A DNA stretch of 64,000 nucleotides, taken from JANWXD01 sp035575135 (GTDB taxonomy: Bacteria; Acidobacteriota; Terriglobia; Bryobacterales; Bryobacteraceae). How positions within the stretch are numbered: position 1 is the first letter of the stretch; each line of letters begins with the position of its first letter. Made by a program: the position numbers and the translations under genes. Below are positions 34,917 through 44,303 of this stretch, piece by piece. The notes beneath the pieces are model-generated. The model was not told the DNA's origin. It searched no databases and saw nothing but the letters and a program-made list of their open reading frames with translations. The DNA lies in contig DATLYE010000038.1 in NCBI GenBank assembly GCA_035575135.1, forward strand, positions 26,331 through 90,330. Direction: 5' to 3'.

Positions 34917-35738
34917 TCAGCCGTACTCGAAGCCCGCGATGGCGTACACCATGGAATCGTCGTGCTCGAAAGAACCGGCGGCCGCCGGGCCCCGCCGCAC
35001 CATGCGCACCAGCTCCCGGCGGCGCTCAAATCCGAACTCGCGCGCCAGCGCCACAGCAGCCTCGTTGGCGGGCAGCAGGTCCCAGAAGACCGGTTGCCCG
35101 GCGTGGCGCTCCAAGAACCATTGAAGCAGATTGCGTGCCGCCTCCGCCGAGCGCGCCACACACGGCCCGAAGTAGGCCGCCAGCGAGCCGGGACGCGCAA
35201 AGGCGAACCCCAGTCCTGCGATGGCGGCCGCCGGTCCGCGAGCCAGCCGGGCCAGCAGGCGCGAGCGGTCCGCGCCGAAGGCGCGCGCATCCAGCTCCGG
35301 ATCGGGCCGGTACTCTCCGGCACAGGAGCGAGTCACGGCCGGCGCTGCCGCCGCCCAGCGTTCCACCGGCCCTTCGTCTTCGAAGCCCAGCTTCTGGTAC
35401 AGCGGGCGGCCCATCGCCGTTGCGTCCAGCTTGATCCACTCCACCCCGCGCGCCTCCACAAAGGCCAGGGCATGTTCCATCAACCGGCGCGCGTATCCCC
35501 GGCCGCGGAATTCCGGATCCGTGAGCACCATCCCGATCCAGGCCAGCTTCCGCCCGTAGCAAAACACGGTCGTGGTGGAGACAAGCAAATCATCCCGGAA
35601 CAATCCGAAGCATCCCTCCGGCTCCAACTCCAGAAGGCGCAGCCAGTCGGCTTCCGTCTGGTTCCAGCCCGCAGCCAGGTTCAGCCGCATGGCGGCGGCG
35701 ACGTGGCGAGCTTCCAGGCGCTGGATCCTCTCATTCAT
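34917..35738 (-). CDS. GNAT-family N-acetyltransferase
   Basis: This 273-residue protein has a GNAT fold in its first ~140 residues. The acetyl-CoA-binding motif A is 'IGMVLTDPEFRGRGYARRLM' (R-G-x-G-x-A), followed by 'GRPLYQKLGFEDEG'. The second half is a divergent GNAT-like domain with 'ANEAAVALAREFGFERRREL'. The substrate is unknown. ATG 35738 overlaps the stop of the preceding permease gene, suggesting co-transcription. The frame is open further upstream inside that gene, without support. Confidence 0.85.
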   Translation of the reverse strand: MNERIQRLEARHVAAAMRLNLAAGWNQTEADWLRLLELEPEGCFGLFRDDLLVSTTTVFCYGRKLAWIGMVLTDPEFRGRGYARRLMEHALAFVEARGVEWIKLDATAMGRPLYQKLGFEDEGPVERWAAAAPAVTRSCAGEYRPDPELDARAFGADRSRLLARLARGPAAAIAGLGFAFARPGSLAAYFGPCVARSAEAARNLLQWFLERHAGQPVFWDLLPANEAAVALAREFGFERRRELVRMVRRGPAAAGSFEHDDSMVYAIAGFEYG

Positions 35739-36987
35739 AGCGCAGGCACGCTGCCGGATCCAGATTGGCGGCGCGGTTTGCCGGATAGTATCCGAAGAAC
35801 ACGCCGGTTCCCGCCGACATCGCCACTCCCAGCAGCACCCACAGCAAGGATACAGTGGCCGGAACCGAAGGCAGCAGCCGGCGGACCGCAACGGCCACAG
35901 CCGCCCCGAGCAAAATTCCCAGTACGCCTCCTGCCACGGAGACCGACACCGCCTCCATCAAAAACTGCGCCCGGATATCCGCGCGGCGCGCGCCCACCGC
36001 CTTCCGGACGCCGATCTCGCGCGTGCGCTCCGTGACCGAGATCAACATGATGTTCATCACGCCCACGCCTCCCACCACCAGGCCGATCGAGCTCACCGCC
36101 CCGGTGAGGATCACCAGCGCCCCCGTCAACTGGTTCCACAAGTCCGCTAGAAATTCCGGCGAGATGACCTCGAAATCGTTCTCGGCGTGGTGTGGGACCT
36201 TGCGCCGCCGGCGCATCGCCTCCACCACCTCATCCAAGGCCCGCTCCACACTGGTCCCCGCCGGGACCGTAAAGGCAATCACCATTTCGCGCGATTCCGG
36301 GTGATTCTTGCGGAAGTTGCTCAGCGGGATCAACGCAAAATCGTCCACGCCCGGACCGCCGAACAGGCCCGGATATTCCTCGAGCACGCCGATCACTTCG
36401 TACGGTTTGCCGTTAAGCTGCACCGTCTTGCCCACCGCCTCCGTGTGGGGAAACAGCGCCTCGGCTACTTTGTGACCCAGCACTACGACTGGCCGGCCGT
36501 GGTCTTCGTCGTAGCGCGAAATGAAGCGCCCCTCGGCCACCGTGAAGATCGGGAGCGCCTGAGCGTACTCGGGCTCGACGCCCCGCACAATCAGCCGCTC
36601 GACCACCTGGCCGCCGTAGCGGATCTCGTTGATCTCCCCCAGCATGGCCGCCCGCGTCCCGAACGCCGTCACAATCCCCACCGAGCGGCACGCCTCCCTG
36701 AGAAACGCCGCGTCGCGATAGTCGAGGTACTTGCGCGTTCGAATCCTCTCCGGCATGGCTTGCGGATTGGTTCCGGCCGGAAAGCGCGTGATGAAAAACG
36801 TCCTGGATCCAAGAGCTTGCACCTGGGTCTGAATGTAACGGTTGAGGCCTTCGATGATCGCCGCCACCGAGATCACCGACGTGACGCCCACCACGATGCC
36901 GACGAGCGTCAACGCCGAGCGCACCTTGTGGGCCCGCAGCGTCTCCAGCGCGACCAGCAGATTTTCCCGCAGCTCCGCCGCACTCAT
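35731..36987 (-). CDS. MacB/FtsX-type ABC transporter permease
   Basis: This 418-residue permease has the MacB layout: one N-terminal TM ('ALTLVGIVVGVTSVISVAAII'), a large periplasmic domain, and three C-terminal TMs. Between these TMs lies the family motif 'IMLISVTERTREIGVRKAVGA'. It ends 'AANLDPAACLRYE'. ATG 36987 follows the previous gene's stop by 1 bp, so the two permeases are paired. No nucleotide-binding subunit is encoded nearby. Such pairs typically act in export or in outer-membrane-related mechanotransmission; the substrate is unknown. Confidence 0.9.
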   Translation of the reverse strand: MSAAELRENLLVALETLRAHKVRSALTLVGIVVGVTSVISVAAIIEGLNRYIQTQVQALGSRTFFITRFPAGTNPQAMPERIRTRKYLDYRDAAFLREACRSVGIVTAFGTRAAMLGEINEIRYGGQVVERLIVRGVEPEYAQALPIFTVAEGRFISRYDEDHGRPVVVLGHKVAEALFPHTEAVGKTVQLNGKPYEVIGVLEEYPGLFGGPGVDDFALIPLSNFRKNHPESREMVIAFTVPAGTSVERALDEVVEAMRRRRKVPHHAENDFEVISPEFLADLWNQLTGALVILTGAVSSIGLVVGGVGVMNIMLISVTERTREIGVRKAVGARRADIRAQFLMEAVSVSVAGGVLGILLGAAVAVAVRRLLPSVPATVSLLWVLLGVAMSAGTGVFFGYYPANRAANLDPAACLRYE

Positions 36988-36988
36988 C

Positions 36989-38215
36989 TCATTCCGCCCG
37001 CAGAGCGGCCACCGGGTCCAGCCGCGCCGCACGCCGGGCGGGATAGATTCCGAAAAACAGGCCGATCAGGAAACTGAAGCCGAGTCCGAACAGGACCACC
37101 CAGAAGCGCACCGCGGCCGGGAAGGGCGTGTAGTTGTCGAGCAGCAGGGCCACGGCAAGCCCCGCCGCCACCCCGGCCAGTCCGCCGAGCAGGCACTGGG
37201 CCAGACTCTCGGCCAGGAACTGGCGCACGATGTCCCCCTGTGTCGCTCCGGCGGCGCGCCGGATCCCGATCTCCTTGGTACGCTCCGTGACGCTCACCAG
37301 CATCACGTTCATGATCACAATGCCGCCCACCAGGGCCGCGATCGAGCTCACCATGACGTAGACCGCAAAAAACGCCGCGCTGATGCGGCGCCACAGCGCC
37401 AGGTAGCTCTCTTTCGTCCCGATGAAAAAATCGTCCTCCCGGTCCGGAGGCACCCGGCGGGCGGCGCGCAACGCCAGTCGAGCCTCGTCCTGAGCCTGCT
37501 CGAACGCCGGACCGCTGCCCGCCGCCTGCACGCTGATCGTGACGCTCGTGCGGCTGCCGCGCAGCTTCAAAAACGTCTCCATCGGCACGACCGCGAAGTT
37601 GTCCTGATCCTGCCCCAGCACGGAGCCGATCTTCTCGTACGCGCCGATAACCACAAATTCCTGCTCACCCAGTCGCACGCTGCGCCCGATGGGATCGGTT
37701 CCGGCAAAGAACTCCTCCCGCAGCCGCGCGCCGATCAGGCACACCTGCGCCCCGCGCCGGTCTTCTCCCTCCGTGAAGTAGCGGCCGAGCTCCACCGTGC
37801 GCGTGTCGATCTCGGCCATGCTCGGCGTCTGGCCGATCATCGCCGTGTCGGCCAGCTCGCGGTCCCGGTATCGCGAGCGCACAGTCGCCCGGACTTCAGC
37901 GCCCACGCGCAGGCAGTGCTGGCAGCTCGCCGCGACCGCCCGCATATCCTCGAGCGTCAGCCGCTTGAAGCGCAGCGCCTTGATGATCAGATCGTAATCG
38001 GCAACGTTAAAAGGAAGCCGCGAGATTTGGAAAACGTTCGTGCCCAGATTGGCGATCTTGTTCTCCACATAAACGTTGGCGCCCTGGATCAGGGTCATCA
38101 CCGTGATGATTGTGGCAACGCCCAGAGTGATGCCGAGACTGGCCAGGGCCGCGCGCAGCCGGTAGGCCGCCAGAGCAGCCGCCGTCTCCGCCAGGGTGTC
38201 ACGCAGTGCGGGCAC
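36989..38215 (-). CDS. MacB/FtsX-type ABC transporter permease
   Basis: This 408-residue partner of the permease at 35731-36987 has an N-terminal TM 'GITLGVATIITVMTLIQGA' and a periplasmic domain with the conserved 'AQVCLIGARLREEFF' block. The C-terminal TM bundle carries 'NVMLVSVTERTKEIGIRRAAGA' and ends 'AARLDPVAALRAE'. It lies first in a three-gene run (permease, permease, GNAT). The pair may form a heterodimer, but no ATPase is present in the cluster. Confidence 0.9.
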   Translation of the reverse strand: MPALRDTLAETAAALAAYRLRAALASLGITLGVATIITVMTLIQGANVYVENKIANLGTNVFQISRLPFNVADYDLIIKALRFKRLTLEDMRAVAASCQHCLRVGAEVRATVRSRYRDRELADTAMIGQTPSMAEIDTRTVELGRYFTEGEDRRGAQVCLIGARLREEFFAGTDPIGRSVRLGEQEFVVIGAYEKIGSVLGQDQDNFAVVPMETFLKLRGSRTSVTISVQAAGSGPAFEQAQDEARLALRAARRVPPDREDDFFIGTKESYLALWRRISAAFFAVYVMVSSIAALVGGIVIMNVMLVSVTERTKEIGIRRAAGATQGDIVRQFLAESLAQCLLGGLAGVAAGLAVALLLDNYTPFPAAVRFWVVLFGLGFSFLIGLFFGIYPARRAARLDPVAALRAE

Positions 38216-38313
38216 TGGCGCTCGAGATCTCCTCGTGGTGGGCGGTCGGCGCCGGCGGGCTCGTCTTGGCCGTCCCCGCTGCGCCGTTCATGCCGGCCTC
38301 ACAATCGGCCGAC

Positions 38314-39537
38314 TCAGGGGACCCTGACGCGCTTCCACTTGCGTCCGGCCTGAATCGTGAGCACGCCCGGGGCGTCGGGAACCGTCAGATCCAGACATTT
38401 GCAGCCGTCCACTTCGACGGCGCCCGCCTTGATCTTTCGCGTCGCGTCGCTCACCGACTCCGCCAGCCCGATCTTCGGCAGCAGTTTGTGCAGCAGGATG
38501 CGCCCGTGGTTCCGTACCCCCTCCGGCAGCGCGACCGTCTCCACTTCCGACGGTGTCGCGCCGCCGCGCACCACTCGATTGAATTCTTCTTCGGCTCGGG
38601 CTGCCGCCGCGCTGCCGTGAAAGTCCGTCACGATCGAGCGCGCCAGAGCCATCTTGGCCTCCATGGGATGCAGCTCGCCGCGAGCGATCCGCTCCCGCAT
38701 CCCTCCGATCTCCGCCACACTCGCGTCCGTCAGCAGCTCGTAGTAACGGAACATGAGCTCGTCGCTGATGGACATGATCTTGGCGTACATCACCTCCGGC
38801 GGCTCCGTGATGCCGATGTAGTTACCGAGGGACTTGGACATCTTGTTGACGCCGTCCGTCCCTTCGAGCAGCGGCGTGGTGGCCACAATCTGCGGCCTTT
38901 GCCCGTAATCCTTCTGGATCTCCCGGCCCACCAGAAGATTGAATTGCTGGTCCGTCCCCCCGAGCTCGACGTCGCATTGGAGCATGACCGAGTCGTAGGC
39001 CTGGGCCAGCGGATACAGCAGCTCGTGGATCGAGATCGGTGAGCCCTCCCGGTACCGCCGGGCGAAGTCGTCCCGTTCGAGCAACCGCGCGACGGTGTAG
39101 CGGGCGCACAGCCGGATCAGGTCCTCGAAGGTAAGCCTGTCCAGCCACTCGCTGTTGAAACGGATCTCGGTTTTCTCCGGGTCCAGAATCTTGAAGACCT
39201 GGGCCTTGTACGTCTCCGCATTGGCCTCGATTTCCTCCCGCGTCATCGGAGGGCGGGTGACATTGCGCCCCGTGGGATCGCCGATCCGCGCCGTGCCGTC
39301 GCCGATCAGAAAGATCACCGTGTGGCCCAGATCCTGGAAGTGCTTCATCTTGCGCAGCAGGACCGCGTGCCCCAGGTGCAGGTCGGGTGCGGTGGGATCA
39401 AAGCCGGCCTTGACGCGCAGCGGTCTTCCGCTCCGCCCCGACTCAACGAGCCGCTCGCGCAGCTCGTCTTCGCGGATCAGCACCTCCAGCCCCTTCTTGA
39501 GATACGTGAGCTGTTCGTCGAGCGTCAGCGAACTCAC
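38314..39537 (-). CDS. tyrS: Tyrosyl-tRNA synthetase
   Basis: This 407-residue class I aminoacyl-tRNA synthetase charges tRNA-Tyr. The HIGH motif appears as 'PDLHLGHAVLL' and the KMSKS loop as 'VNKMSKSLGNYIG'. 'QCDVELGGTDQQFNLLVGR' is the tyrosine/AMP pocket, and an S4 RNA-binding domain closes the C-terminus ('ATRKIKAGAVEVDG'). The start is GTG 39537, giving normal length; a much longer upstream frame has no support. It is divergent from the enolase-superfamily gene. Confidence 0.95.
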   Translation of the reverse strand: MSSLTLDEQLTYLKKGLEVLIREDELRERLVESGRSGRPLRVKAGFDPTAPDLHLGHAVLLRKMKHFQDLGHTVIFLIGDGTARIGDPTGRNVTRPPMTREEIEANAETYKAQVFKILDPEKTEIRFNSEWLDRLTFEDLIRLCARYTVARLLERDDFARRYREGSPISIHELLYPLAQAYDSVMLQCDVELGGTDQQFNLLVGREIQKDYGQRPQIVATTPLLEGTDGVNKMSKSLGNYIGITEPPEVMYAKIMSISDELMFRYYELLTDASVAEIGGMRERIARGELHPMEAKMALARSIVTDFHGSAAAARAEEEFNRVVRGGATPSEVETVALPEGVRNHGRILLHKLLPKIGLAESVSDATRKIKAGAVEVDGCKCLDLTVPDAPGVLTIQAGRKWKRVRVP

Positions 39538-39573
39538 TTTCTCATTGTACGATTGAGGGGACGGAGACCCCCG

Positions 39574-40791
39574 ATGCAGCGCAGACAGTTTCTCTCGGCG
39601 GGATTGGCGGGCGCGGCCGCGCTCGGCCGGCCTGTGGCCTCTCCGGCGGCCCCCGGCCCCCTGAAGATCACGCGGATCCGTTTTTACCGCGATCCGAATT
39701 CCCGGCCGATCTTCAACCAGAGCTCCCACATCGTCACCATCGAAACGGATCAAGGCATCACCGGCATCGGCGAAGGCGGAAGCAGGGACACCGTCGAGCA
39801 GTGCGCCGCTATGCTGATCGGCGAAGACCCCTTCCGCATCGAGCACCTGTGGCAGTTGATGTACCGCGGCTACTTTTACCCGGCCGGCCGCGAGAAACTT
39901 CACGCCCTCGGCGCCCTGGACCTGGCGCTCTGGGACATCAAAGGCAAGGCGCTGGGCGTTCCCGTTTATGAGCTCCTCGGTGGCGCCACGCGCGACTATT
40001 TGGAATGTTACGCCACGGCCTTTCCGGCCAAGGGCACCCTCCGCGAGACGGCGCGGGCCTGCATCGAAGCCGGCTTCCGCGCCTTCCGCACCAGCGTCGC
40101 CGGCCCGCAGGGAGACGCTCCCTTCGACGCGCGCGAAATGGTCCGCAGGACCGTGGAGCAGTGCCGCGAAATCCGCGAAGGCGTGGGCAAAGAGGGCGAC
40201 TGGGCCATTGATTTTCACACGCGGCTCGATTTTGCCGACGCGGTGCGTCTCTGCCGGTTGATCGAAGACCTGGAGCCGTTCTTCGTCGAAGATCTGGTGC
40301 GCTCGGAAAATCCCGCCGTCTACCGCACGCTCCGCCCTCAGGTCAAAGTGCCGATCGCGGTAGGGGAACAGTTCGGGGACCGCTGGGACATCAACGAGCT
40401 CATTGAGCAGCACCTGATTGACTACTCCCGCGTCAGCATCCCCAACTGCGGCGGCATCACCGAGTTCATGAAGATCGCCGCTCTCTGCGAGACCCACTAC
40501 GTCGGACTGGTGCCGCACTTCACTGGGCCGGTGGCGACGGCGGCACTCGTGCACTGCTGCGCCGCTTTTTCAGGCCCCGTCCTGATGGAAATGCTCGGAG
40601 CCGGCCCGCGGGAGGTCCCGCACCTGCCCCAGCACTTCGACTTCCGCAACGGCAAGCTGTGGCCCAACCGCCGTCCCGGACTGGGCGTCACCTTCGACCC
40701 GAAACCCCTCGCGGTGGTCACCGAGATCACGGAGCGGTCCCGTCCCATCCCGCTCTATCGCCGCCGCGACGGATCCATCACGAACTGGTGA
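39574..40791 (+). CDS. Enolase-superfamily (mandelate racemase / galactonate dehydratase-like) protein
   Basis: This 405-residue protein has a Tat-type leader (QRRQFLSAGLAGAAAL), so it is probably exported. The enolase N-domain precedes a TIM barrel with metal ligands in 'IDFHTRLDF', 'FFVEDLVRSE' and 'IAVGEQFGD'. The C-terminal His region is 'LVPHFTGPVATAAL'. The family acts on sugar acids by abstracting a proton alpha to a carboxylate. The usual KxK segment reads 'FRTSVAG', so the exact reaction is unclear. It is followed 3 bp later by an aminotransferase gene. Confidence 0.85.
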   Translation: MQRRQFLSAGLAGAAALGRPVASPAAPGPLKITRIRFYRDPNSRPIFNQSSHIVTIETDQGITGIGEGGSRDTVEQCAAMLIGEDPFRIEHLWQLMYRGYFYPAGREKLHALGALDLALWDIKGKALGVPVYELLGGATRDYLECYATAFPAKGTLRETARACIEAGFRAFRTSVAGPQGDAPFDAREMVRRTVEQCREIREGVGKEGDWAIDFHTRLDFADAVRLCRLIEDLEPFFVEDLVRSENPAVYRTLRPQVKVPIAVGEQFGDRWDINELIEQHLIDYSRVSIPNCGGITEFMKIAALCETHYVGLVPHFTGPVATAALVHCCAAFSGPVLMEMLGAGPREVPHLPQHFDFRNGKLWPNRRPGLGVTFDPKPLAVVTEITERSRPIPLYRRRDGSITNW

Positions 40792-40794
40792 ACC

Positions 40795-42105
40795 GTGGCC
40801 GGCCAATGGGAGCGATCCCGGCAGTGGCTGGAGCGGGCGCGGCAGTCGCTCCCGCTCGGCGTCAGCAGCCCCTTTCGCGCCCGATTCCCCGTCCCCCTCT
40901 ATTTCGCCGGCGGCTGCGGGCCCTACCTCACGGACGTGGACGGTAACCGCTACATTGATTACACCCTCGGCTGGGGTCCGAACATCCTCGGCTATGCCCA
41001 TCCGGCGCTGGTCGAAGCAGTGACCGCTCAGGCCGCCCGGCCGTACACCTACGGGGCACAGCACGAACTGGAGTTCCTCGTCGCCGAGAAGATCCGCGAA
41101 CTGGTCCCCTGCGCCGGGCGCGTGGTCTTCAGCTCGAGCGGGAGCGAAGCCGTGCAACTTGCGCTGCGGCTCGCCCGGGCTTACACCGGCCGGAACCTGA
41201 TCCTCAAATTCGAGGGCCACTACCACGGCTGGATGGACTCGGTGCTGATCAGTCACCACCCGCCGGCCGGGGCCCTGGGACCGGAAGAGGCGCCTTGTGC
41301 CGTTCTGGAGTCTCGCGGTCAGGTGCCCGACGCCGCCGATAACGTCATCGTGGCCGTCTGGAACCGCATCGAATCCGTGGAGGCCGCCTTCGCCCGCGCG
41401 CCTGCGCCCATCGCAGGCGTGATCATGGAACCCGTACTGTGTAACAGCGGATGCCTGATGCCGCGCCCCGGGTATCTGGAGGCTGTACGGGATATCTGCC
41501 GGCGGGAGGGCGCGCTTCTGATCTTCGACGAAGTGATCACCGGCTTCCGCATGGCTTTAGGGGGAGCGCAGCAGCACCAAGGCGTCACGCCGGATCTGGC
41601 CACTTTCGGCAAGGCGCTCGGCGGCGGCCTGCCCGTCAGCGCCGTCGCCGGGCGCGAGGAGATTATGGACTTGGTCGGCAACGGCGTGGCCTTCGGCGGC
41701 AGCTTCAACGGCAACCCGCTGGTCCTGGCGGCGGCCCGCGCCACACTGGAAGAACTCTCGCGGGATCGCGGCGCCGCTCTGGAGCGCGCCAACCGCACCG
41801 GGCGCGCGCTGATGGAGGGCATCCGGGACGCTGCGCGCCGCTGCGGCGTGCCCGTCGCCGTCTGCGGTTTCGGCGCCGCCTTCGCCGTCCACTTCACCGA
41901 AAAGGCAGACCTCTATACCTATCGCGACACCCTCGCCGGCAATCCGCAGAGACTGGCGCACTTCGCACGGGCGCTGCTCGAACGCGGCGTCTACATCCTT
42001 CCGGATGGCAGGTTCTACGTCTCCGTCGTGCACGGAGACGCGGAACTCGACCGAACCCTTCAAGCAGTGGAAGAAGCGCTCGAGCGCTTGCCTATTTCGC
42101 GATAA
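40795..42105 (+). CDS. Class III PLP aminotransferase, glutamate-1-semialdehyde aminomutase-like
   Basis: This 436-residue class III aminotransferase is close in pattern to HemL. Blocks include 'YFAGGCGPYLTDVDGNRYID', 'SSSGSEAVQLALRLARAYTG', 'FEGHYHGWMDSV', 'LIFDEVITGFRMALGG' and the PLP-Lys site 'LATFGKALGGGLPVSAVAG'. Context beside an enolase-superfamily gene, not a haem cluster, suggests a paralogue with another amino-sugar or amino-acid substrate. The start is GTG 40795. Confidence 0.85.
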   Translation: MAGQWERSRQWLERARQSLPLGVSSPFRARFPVPLYFAGGCGPYLTDVDGNRYIDYTLGWGPNILGYAHPALVEAVTAQAARPYTYGAQHELEFLVAEKIRELVPCAGRVVFSSSGSEAVQLALRLARAYTGRNLILKFEGHYHGWMDSVLISHHPPAGALGPEEAPCAVLESRGQVPDAADNVIVAVWNRIESVEAAFARAPAPIAGVIMEPVLCNSGCLMPRPGYLEAVRDICRREGALLIFDEVITGFRMALGGAQQHQGVTPDLATFGKALGGGLPVSAVAGREEIMDLVGNGVAFGGSFNGNPLVLAAARATLEELSRDRGAALERANRTGRALMEGIRDAARRCGVPVAVCGFGAAFAVHFTEKADLYTYRDTLAGNPQRLAHFARALLERGVYILPDGRFYVSVVHGDAELDRTLQAVEEALERLPISR

Positions 42106-42148
42106 GGGAACCGAGTCGCAAAACTGCGGCGGCGCGCCTGCTGCCTGC

Positions 42149-43375
42149 TCACTCCACGCGCAGCAGCACTCCGGCGCCGGGCGCCAGCCAGTCCATCTCG
42201 CGTCCGAACGGCTCCTCCCGCCCGGAATATGGCGAAACGCGGACGAGCTTGCCCTCCCGCCGCAGCCGCACCCGGAACTGAAAGGAATGGTTCAGATCCT
42301 TGTTCACCAGCAGGAAATACGGGCGGCCTCGCTCGTCTTCGAACTCCCCCACCAGAAAGCGCCCGGCCGCAGGCGGCCGCACGTAGCGCTGCGTCATCTC
42401 CACGCTCTGGACCAGCCTGCTTTCCGCCAGCGGCCGCGCCTGCTCGGGCACGTCCGGGTAGTGATAAACTCCCGTGCTCTTCAGCGCCGTGATGGTCGGC
42501 GCGAGCGCGTGAATCTGTTTGTTGATACGCCGCAGCATGTCCCAGGTCGGCGTCTTGTTGCCGAACGGATCCACCGCTGCCAGCCGGTAGTTGCCAATCG
42601 GAGGGGTAAAGTAAGTGAAATACTGAATGCCCCGGCCGCCGTAGGCGAGGGTGGCATAAACCTGTAAGGCGAACGTGGCATCCGAGGGCTCCATGTAGTT
42701 GAAGTGAGCGTTGGCCAGGATGCAATTCCAGAAGGGCACGCCCTTGTCGAGCGCCGCACGCCGGATGATTTCCAGGTTGGTATAGAAGGAATCCAGCATC
42801 TCGCCGCCCACAAGGGAGTAATTGTCGTAGCTCAGAAATCGCTGCCCGACCACGTCCACGAGCATCCGGACATAGCTCTCATAGTCCGTGCCTAGGCGCT
42901 CCCGGCTCACGCGGTGCGGGAACAGGTTCACGTAGGTGGTCTTACCCGGCGCCAGCTCGCGCAGCAGGGACGCTACGCGGCCCAGACCCGGCATCAGCGA
43001 GGCGTGCGGCTCATCCCGCAGGTAGAAACCAAGCACCGCCGGGTTGTCCTTGACCGCGGCCACGACCTCCCCGATGTTCCGCCGCAGTTCGGCTTCCGGC
43101 GGCAGCCGCTCCCAGTCGTAGCCGTTGATCCGCTTGTCCGATACAAAACAGGCCAATCCGGCCTGGCGCACCGGCTCGATCTCCTCCGGACGGCAGAATC
43201 CGGAGATGTTGAGCCCCGCCTCCTTCATCCAGCGCAAGTGCTCCGCATCCGACGGCGACCGGCCCCAGGCCATGATGGCGAACCGCTCCGGGGGCGGAGG
43301 TTCCGGATTGTAGATCGCCTGCCCGAAAAGCGTCCAGCTCAGGGTGGCGACAAGTGCTGCTGGAAGGCCTCTCAT
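42149..43375 (-). CDS. Secreted glycosidase-like TIM-barrel protein
   Basis: This 408-residue protein from ATG 43375 begins with a signal peptide (LPAALVATLSWTLFGQA). The body looks like a glycoside-hydrolase-type barrel: 'RFAIMAWGRSPSDAEHLRWM', 'PAVLGFYLRDEPHASLMPGL' with a plausible catalytic acid in RDEP, and 'ATLAYGGRGIQYFTYFTPP'. A C-terminal beta domain follows. No EC activity can be assigned. It stands alone between two convergent or co-directional units. Confidence 0.75.
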   Translation of the reverse strand: MRGLPAALVATLSWTLFGQAIYNPEPPPPERFAIMAWGRSPSDAEHLRWMKEAGLNISGFCRPEEIEPVRQAGLACFVSDKRINGYDWERLPPEAELRRNIGEVVAAVKDNPAVLGFYLRDEPHASLMPGLGRVASLLRELAPGKTTYVNLFPHRVSRERLGTDYESYVRMLVDVVGQRFLSYDNYSLVGGEMLDSFYTNLEIIRRAALDKGVPFWNCILANAHFNYMEPSDATFALQVYATLAYGGRGIQYFTYFTPPIGNYRLAAVDPFGNKTPTWDMLRRINKQIHALAPTITALKSTGVYHYPDVPEQARPLAESRLVQSVEMTQRYVRPPAAGRFLVGEFEDERGRPYFLLVNKDLNHSFQFRVRLRREGKLVRVSPYSGREEPFGREMDWLAPGAGVLLRVE

Positions 43376-43486
43376 CTGTTTTCCCGTTCCCCCGGAATTC
43401 GGTTTTCCAGGGCCCCGTTCTGTTTCCCGCCGGCCGCAGAGCCCCGGCTCATACCGGCGCAGATTTGGGGAAGCCAAGCTGCCCGA

Positions 43487-44284
43487 TCAGCTTCCCGGCG
43501 CAGACGCCTCTTTCGGCGCTGTGGCCCGCGCCAGGTTTTCCAGAATCGCCTTGACTCCCGAGAAAATGTCGATCGGAATCGGAAAGACAACCGTCGTGTT
43601 CTTCTCCGCGCCGATCTCGACCAGGGTCTGCAAGTACCGCAACTGAATCGCGACGGGCTGCCGCTGGATCATCTCCGCCGCCATGGCCAACCGCTCGGCG
43701 GCGGCGTACTCGCCCTCTGCATGAATGATCTTGGCGCGGCGTTCGCGCTCGGCTTCCGCTTGGCGCGCGATGGCGCGGATCATCTGCTCGGGCAAATCCA
43801 CCTGCTTGACCTCGACCATGGCCACTTTGACGCCCCACGGCTCGGTGTGCTGATCCAGGACGCTCTGCAGCCGGATGTTCAGCTTTTGGCGCTGGCTGAG
43901 CAGGTCATCCAGTTCCACTTCGCCGAGCACGCTCCGCAGGGTGGTTTGAGCCAGCTGGGAGGTGGCGTAGCGGAAATTCTCGACTTCGATGACCGCCTTG
44001 GTCGGATCAATCACGCGGAAGTAGATCACCGCGTTGACCTTGACGGTGACGTTGTCGCGCGTCACCAGATCCTGCGGCGGCACCTCCAGGGTTTCCACGC
44101 GCAGCGAAATGCGCACCATGCGGTCAATGGGCGCAAAAACCAGGATGATTCCCGGCCCTTTCGGCCGTGGGAGCACGCGGCCCAGCCGGAAGATGACTCC
44201 CCGTTCGTATTCGGCCAGGATCTTGATCGCCGACAGCACGTACAGCACGATGATGATCAGCGCAATCGTGGGAATGTCGAGCAT
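43487..44284 (-). CDS. Slipin (SPFH/stomatin-like membrane protein)
   Basis: This 265-residue protein has an N-terminal membrane anchor (TIALIIIVLYVLSAIKIL) followed by an SPFH/band-7 domain: 'EYERGVIFRLGRVLPRPKGP', 'SQLAQTTLRSVLGEVELDDLL', 'RAIARQAEAERERRAKIIHA'. Prokaryotic slipins form membrane scaffolds and are usually encoded beside NfeD. Here the NfeD gene lies 19 bp upstream in the same operon. Confidence 0.93.
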   Translation of the reverse strand: MLDIPTIALIIIVLYVLSAIKILAEYERGVIFRLGRVLPRPKGPGIILVFAPIDRMVRISLRVETLEVPPQDLVTRDNVTVKVNAVIYFRVIDPTKAVIEVENFRYATSQLAQTTLRSVLGEVELDDLLSQRQKLNIRLQSVLDQHTEPWGVKVAMVEVKQVDLPEQMIRAIARQAEAERERRAKIIHAEGEYAAAERLAMAAEMIQRQPVAIQLRYLQTLVEIGAEKNTTVVFPIPIDIFSGVKAILENLARATAPKEASAPGS

Positions 44285-44303
44285 CGAATCCTCCGTGTCG
44301 AGC

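Noticed and set aside
33987..36035. A 682-codon open frame on the plus strand antisense to folP, the GNAT gene and a permease
   Set aside because: It is a shadow of high-GC coding sequence: Arg/Pro/His-rich, no family motifs, no ribosome site, and the opposite strand holds three clear genes.
36842..38353. A 503-codon open frame antisense to the paired permeases
   Set aside because: Its composition is that of antisense high-GC frames, and the minus-strand permeases carry unmistakable motifs.
38314..40554. A 746-codon version of tyrS with a long N-terminal extension
   Set aside because: The extension is antisense to the enolase-superfamily gene and unrelated to synthetases; GTG 39537 gives the normal length.
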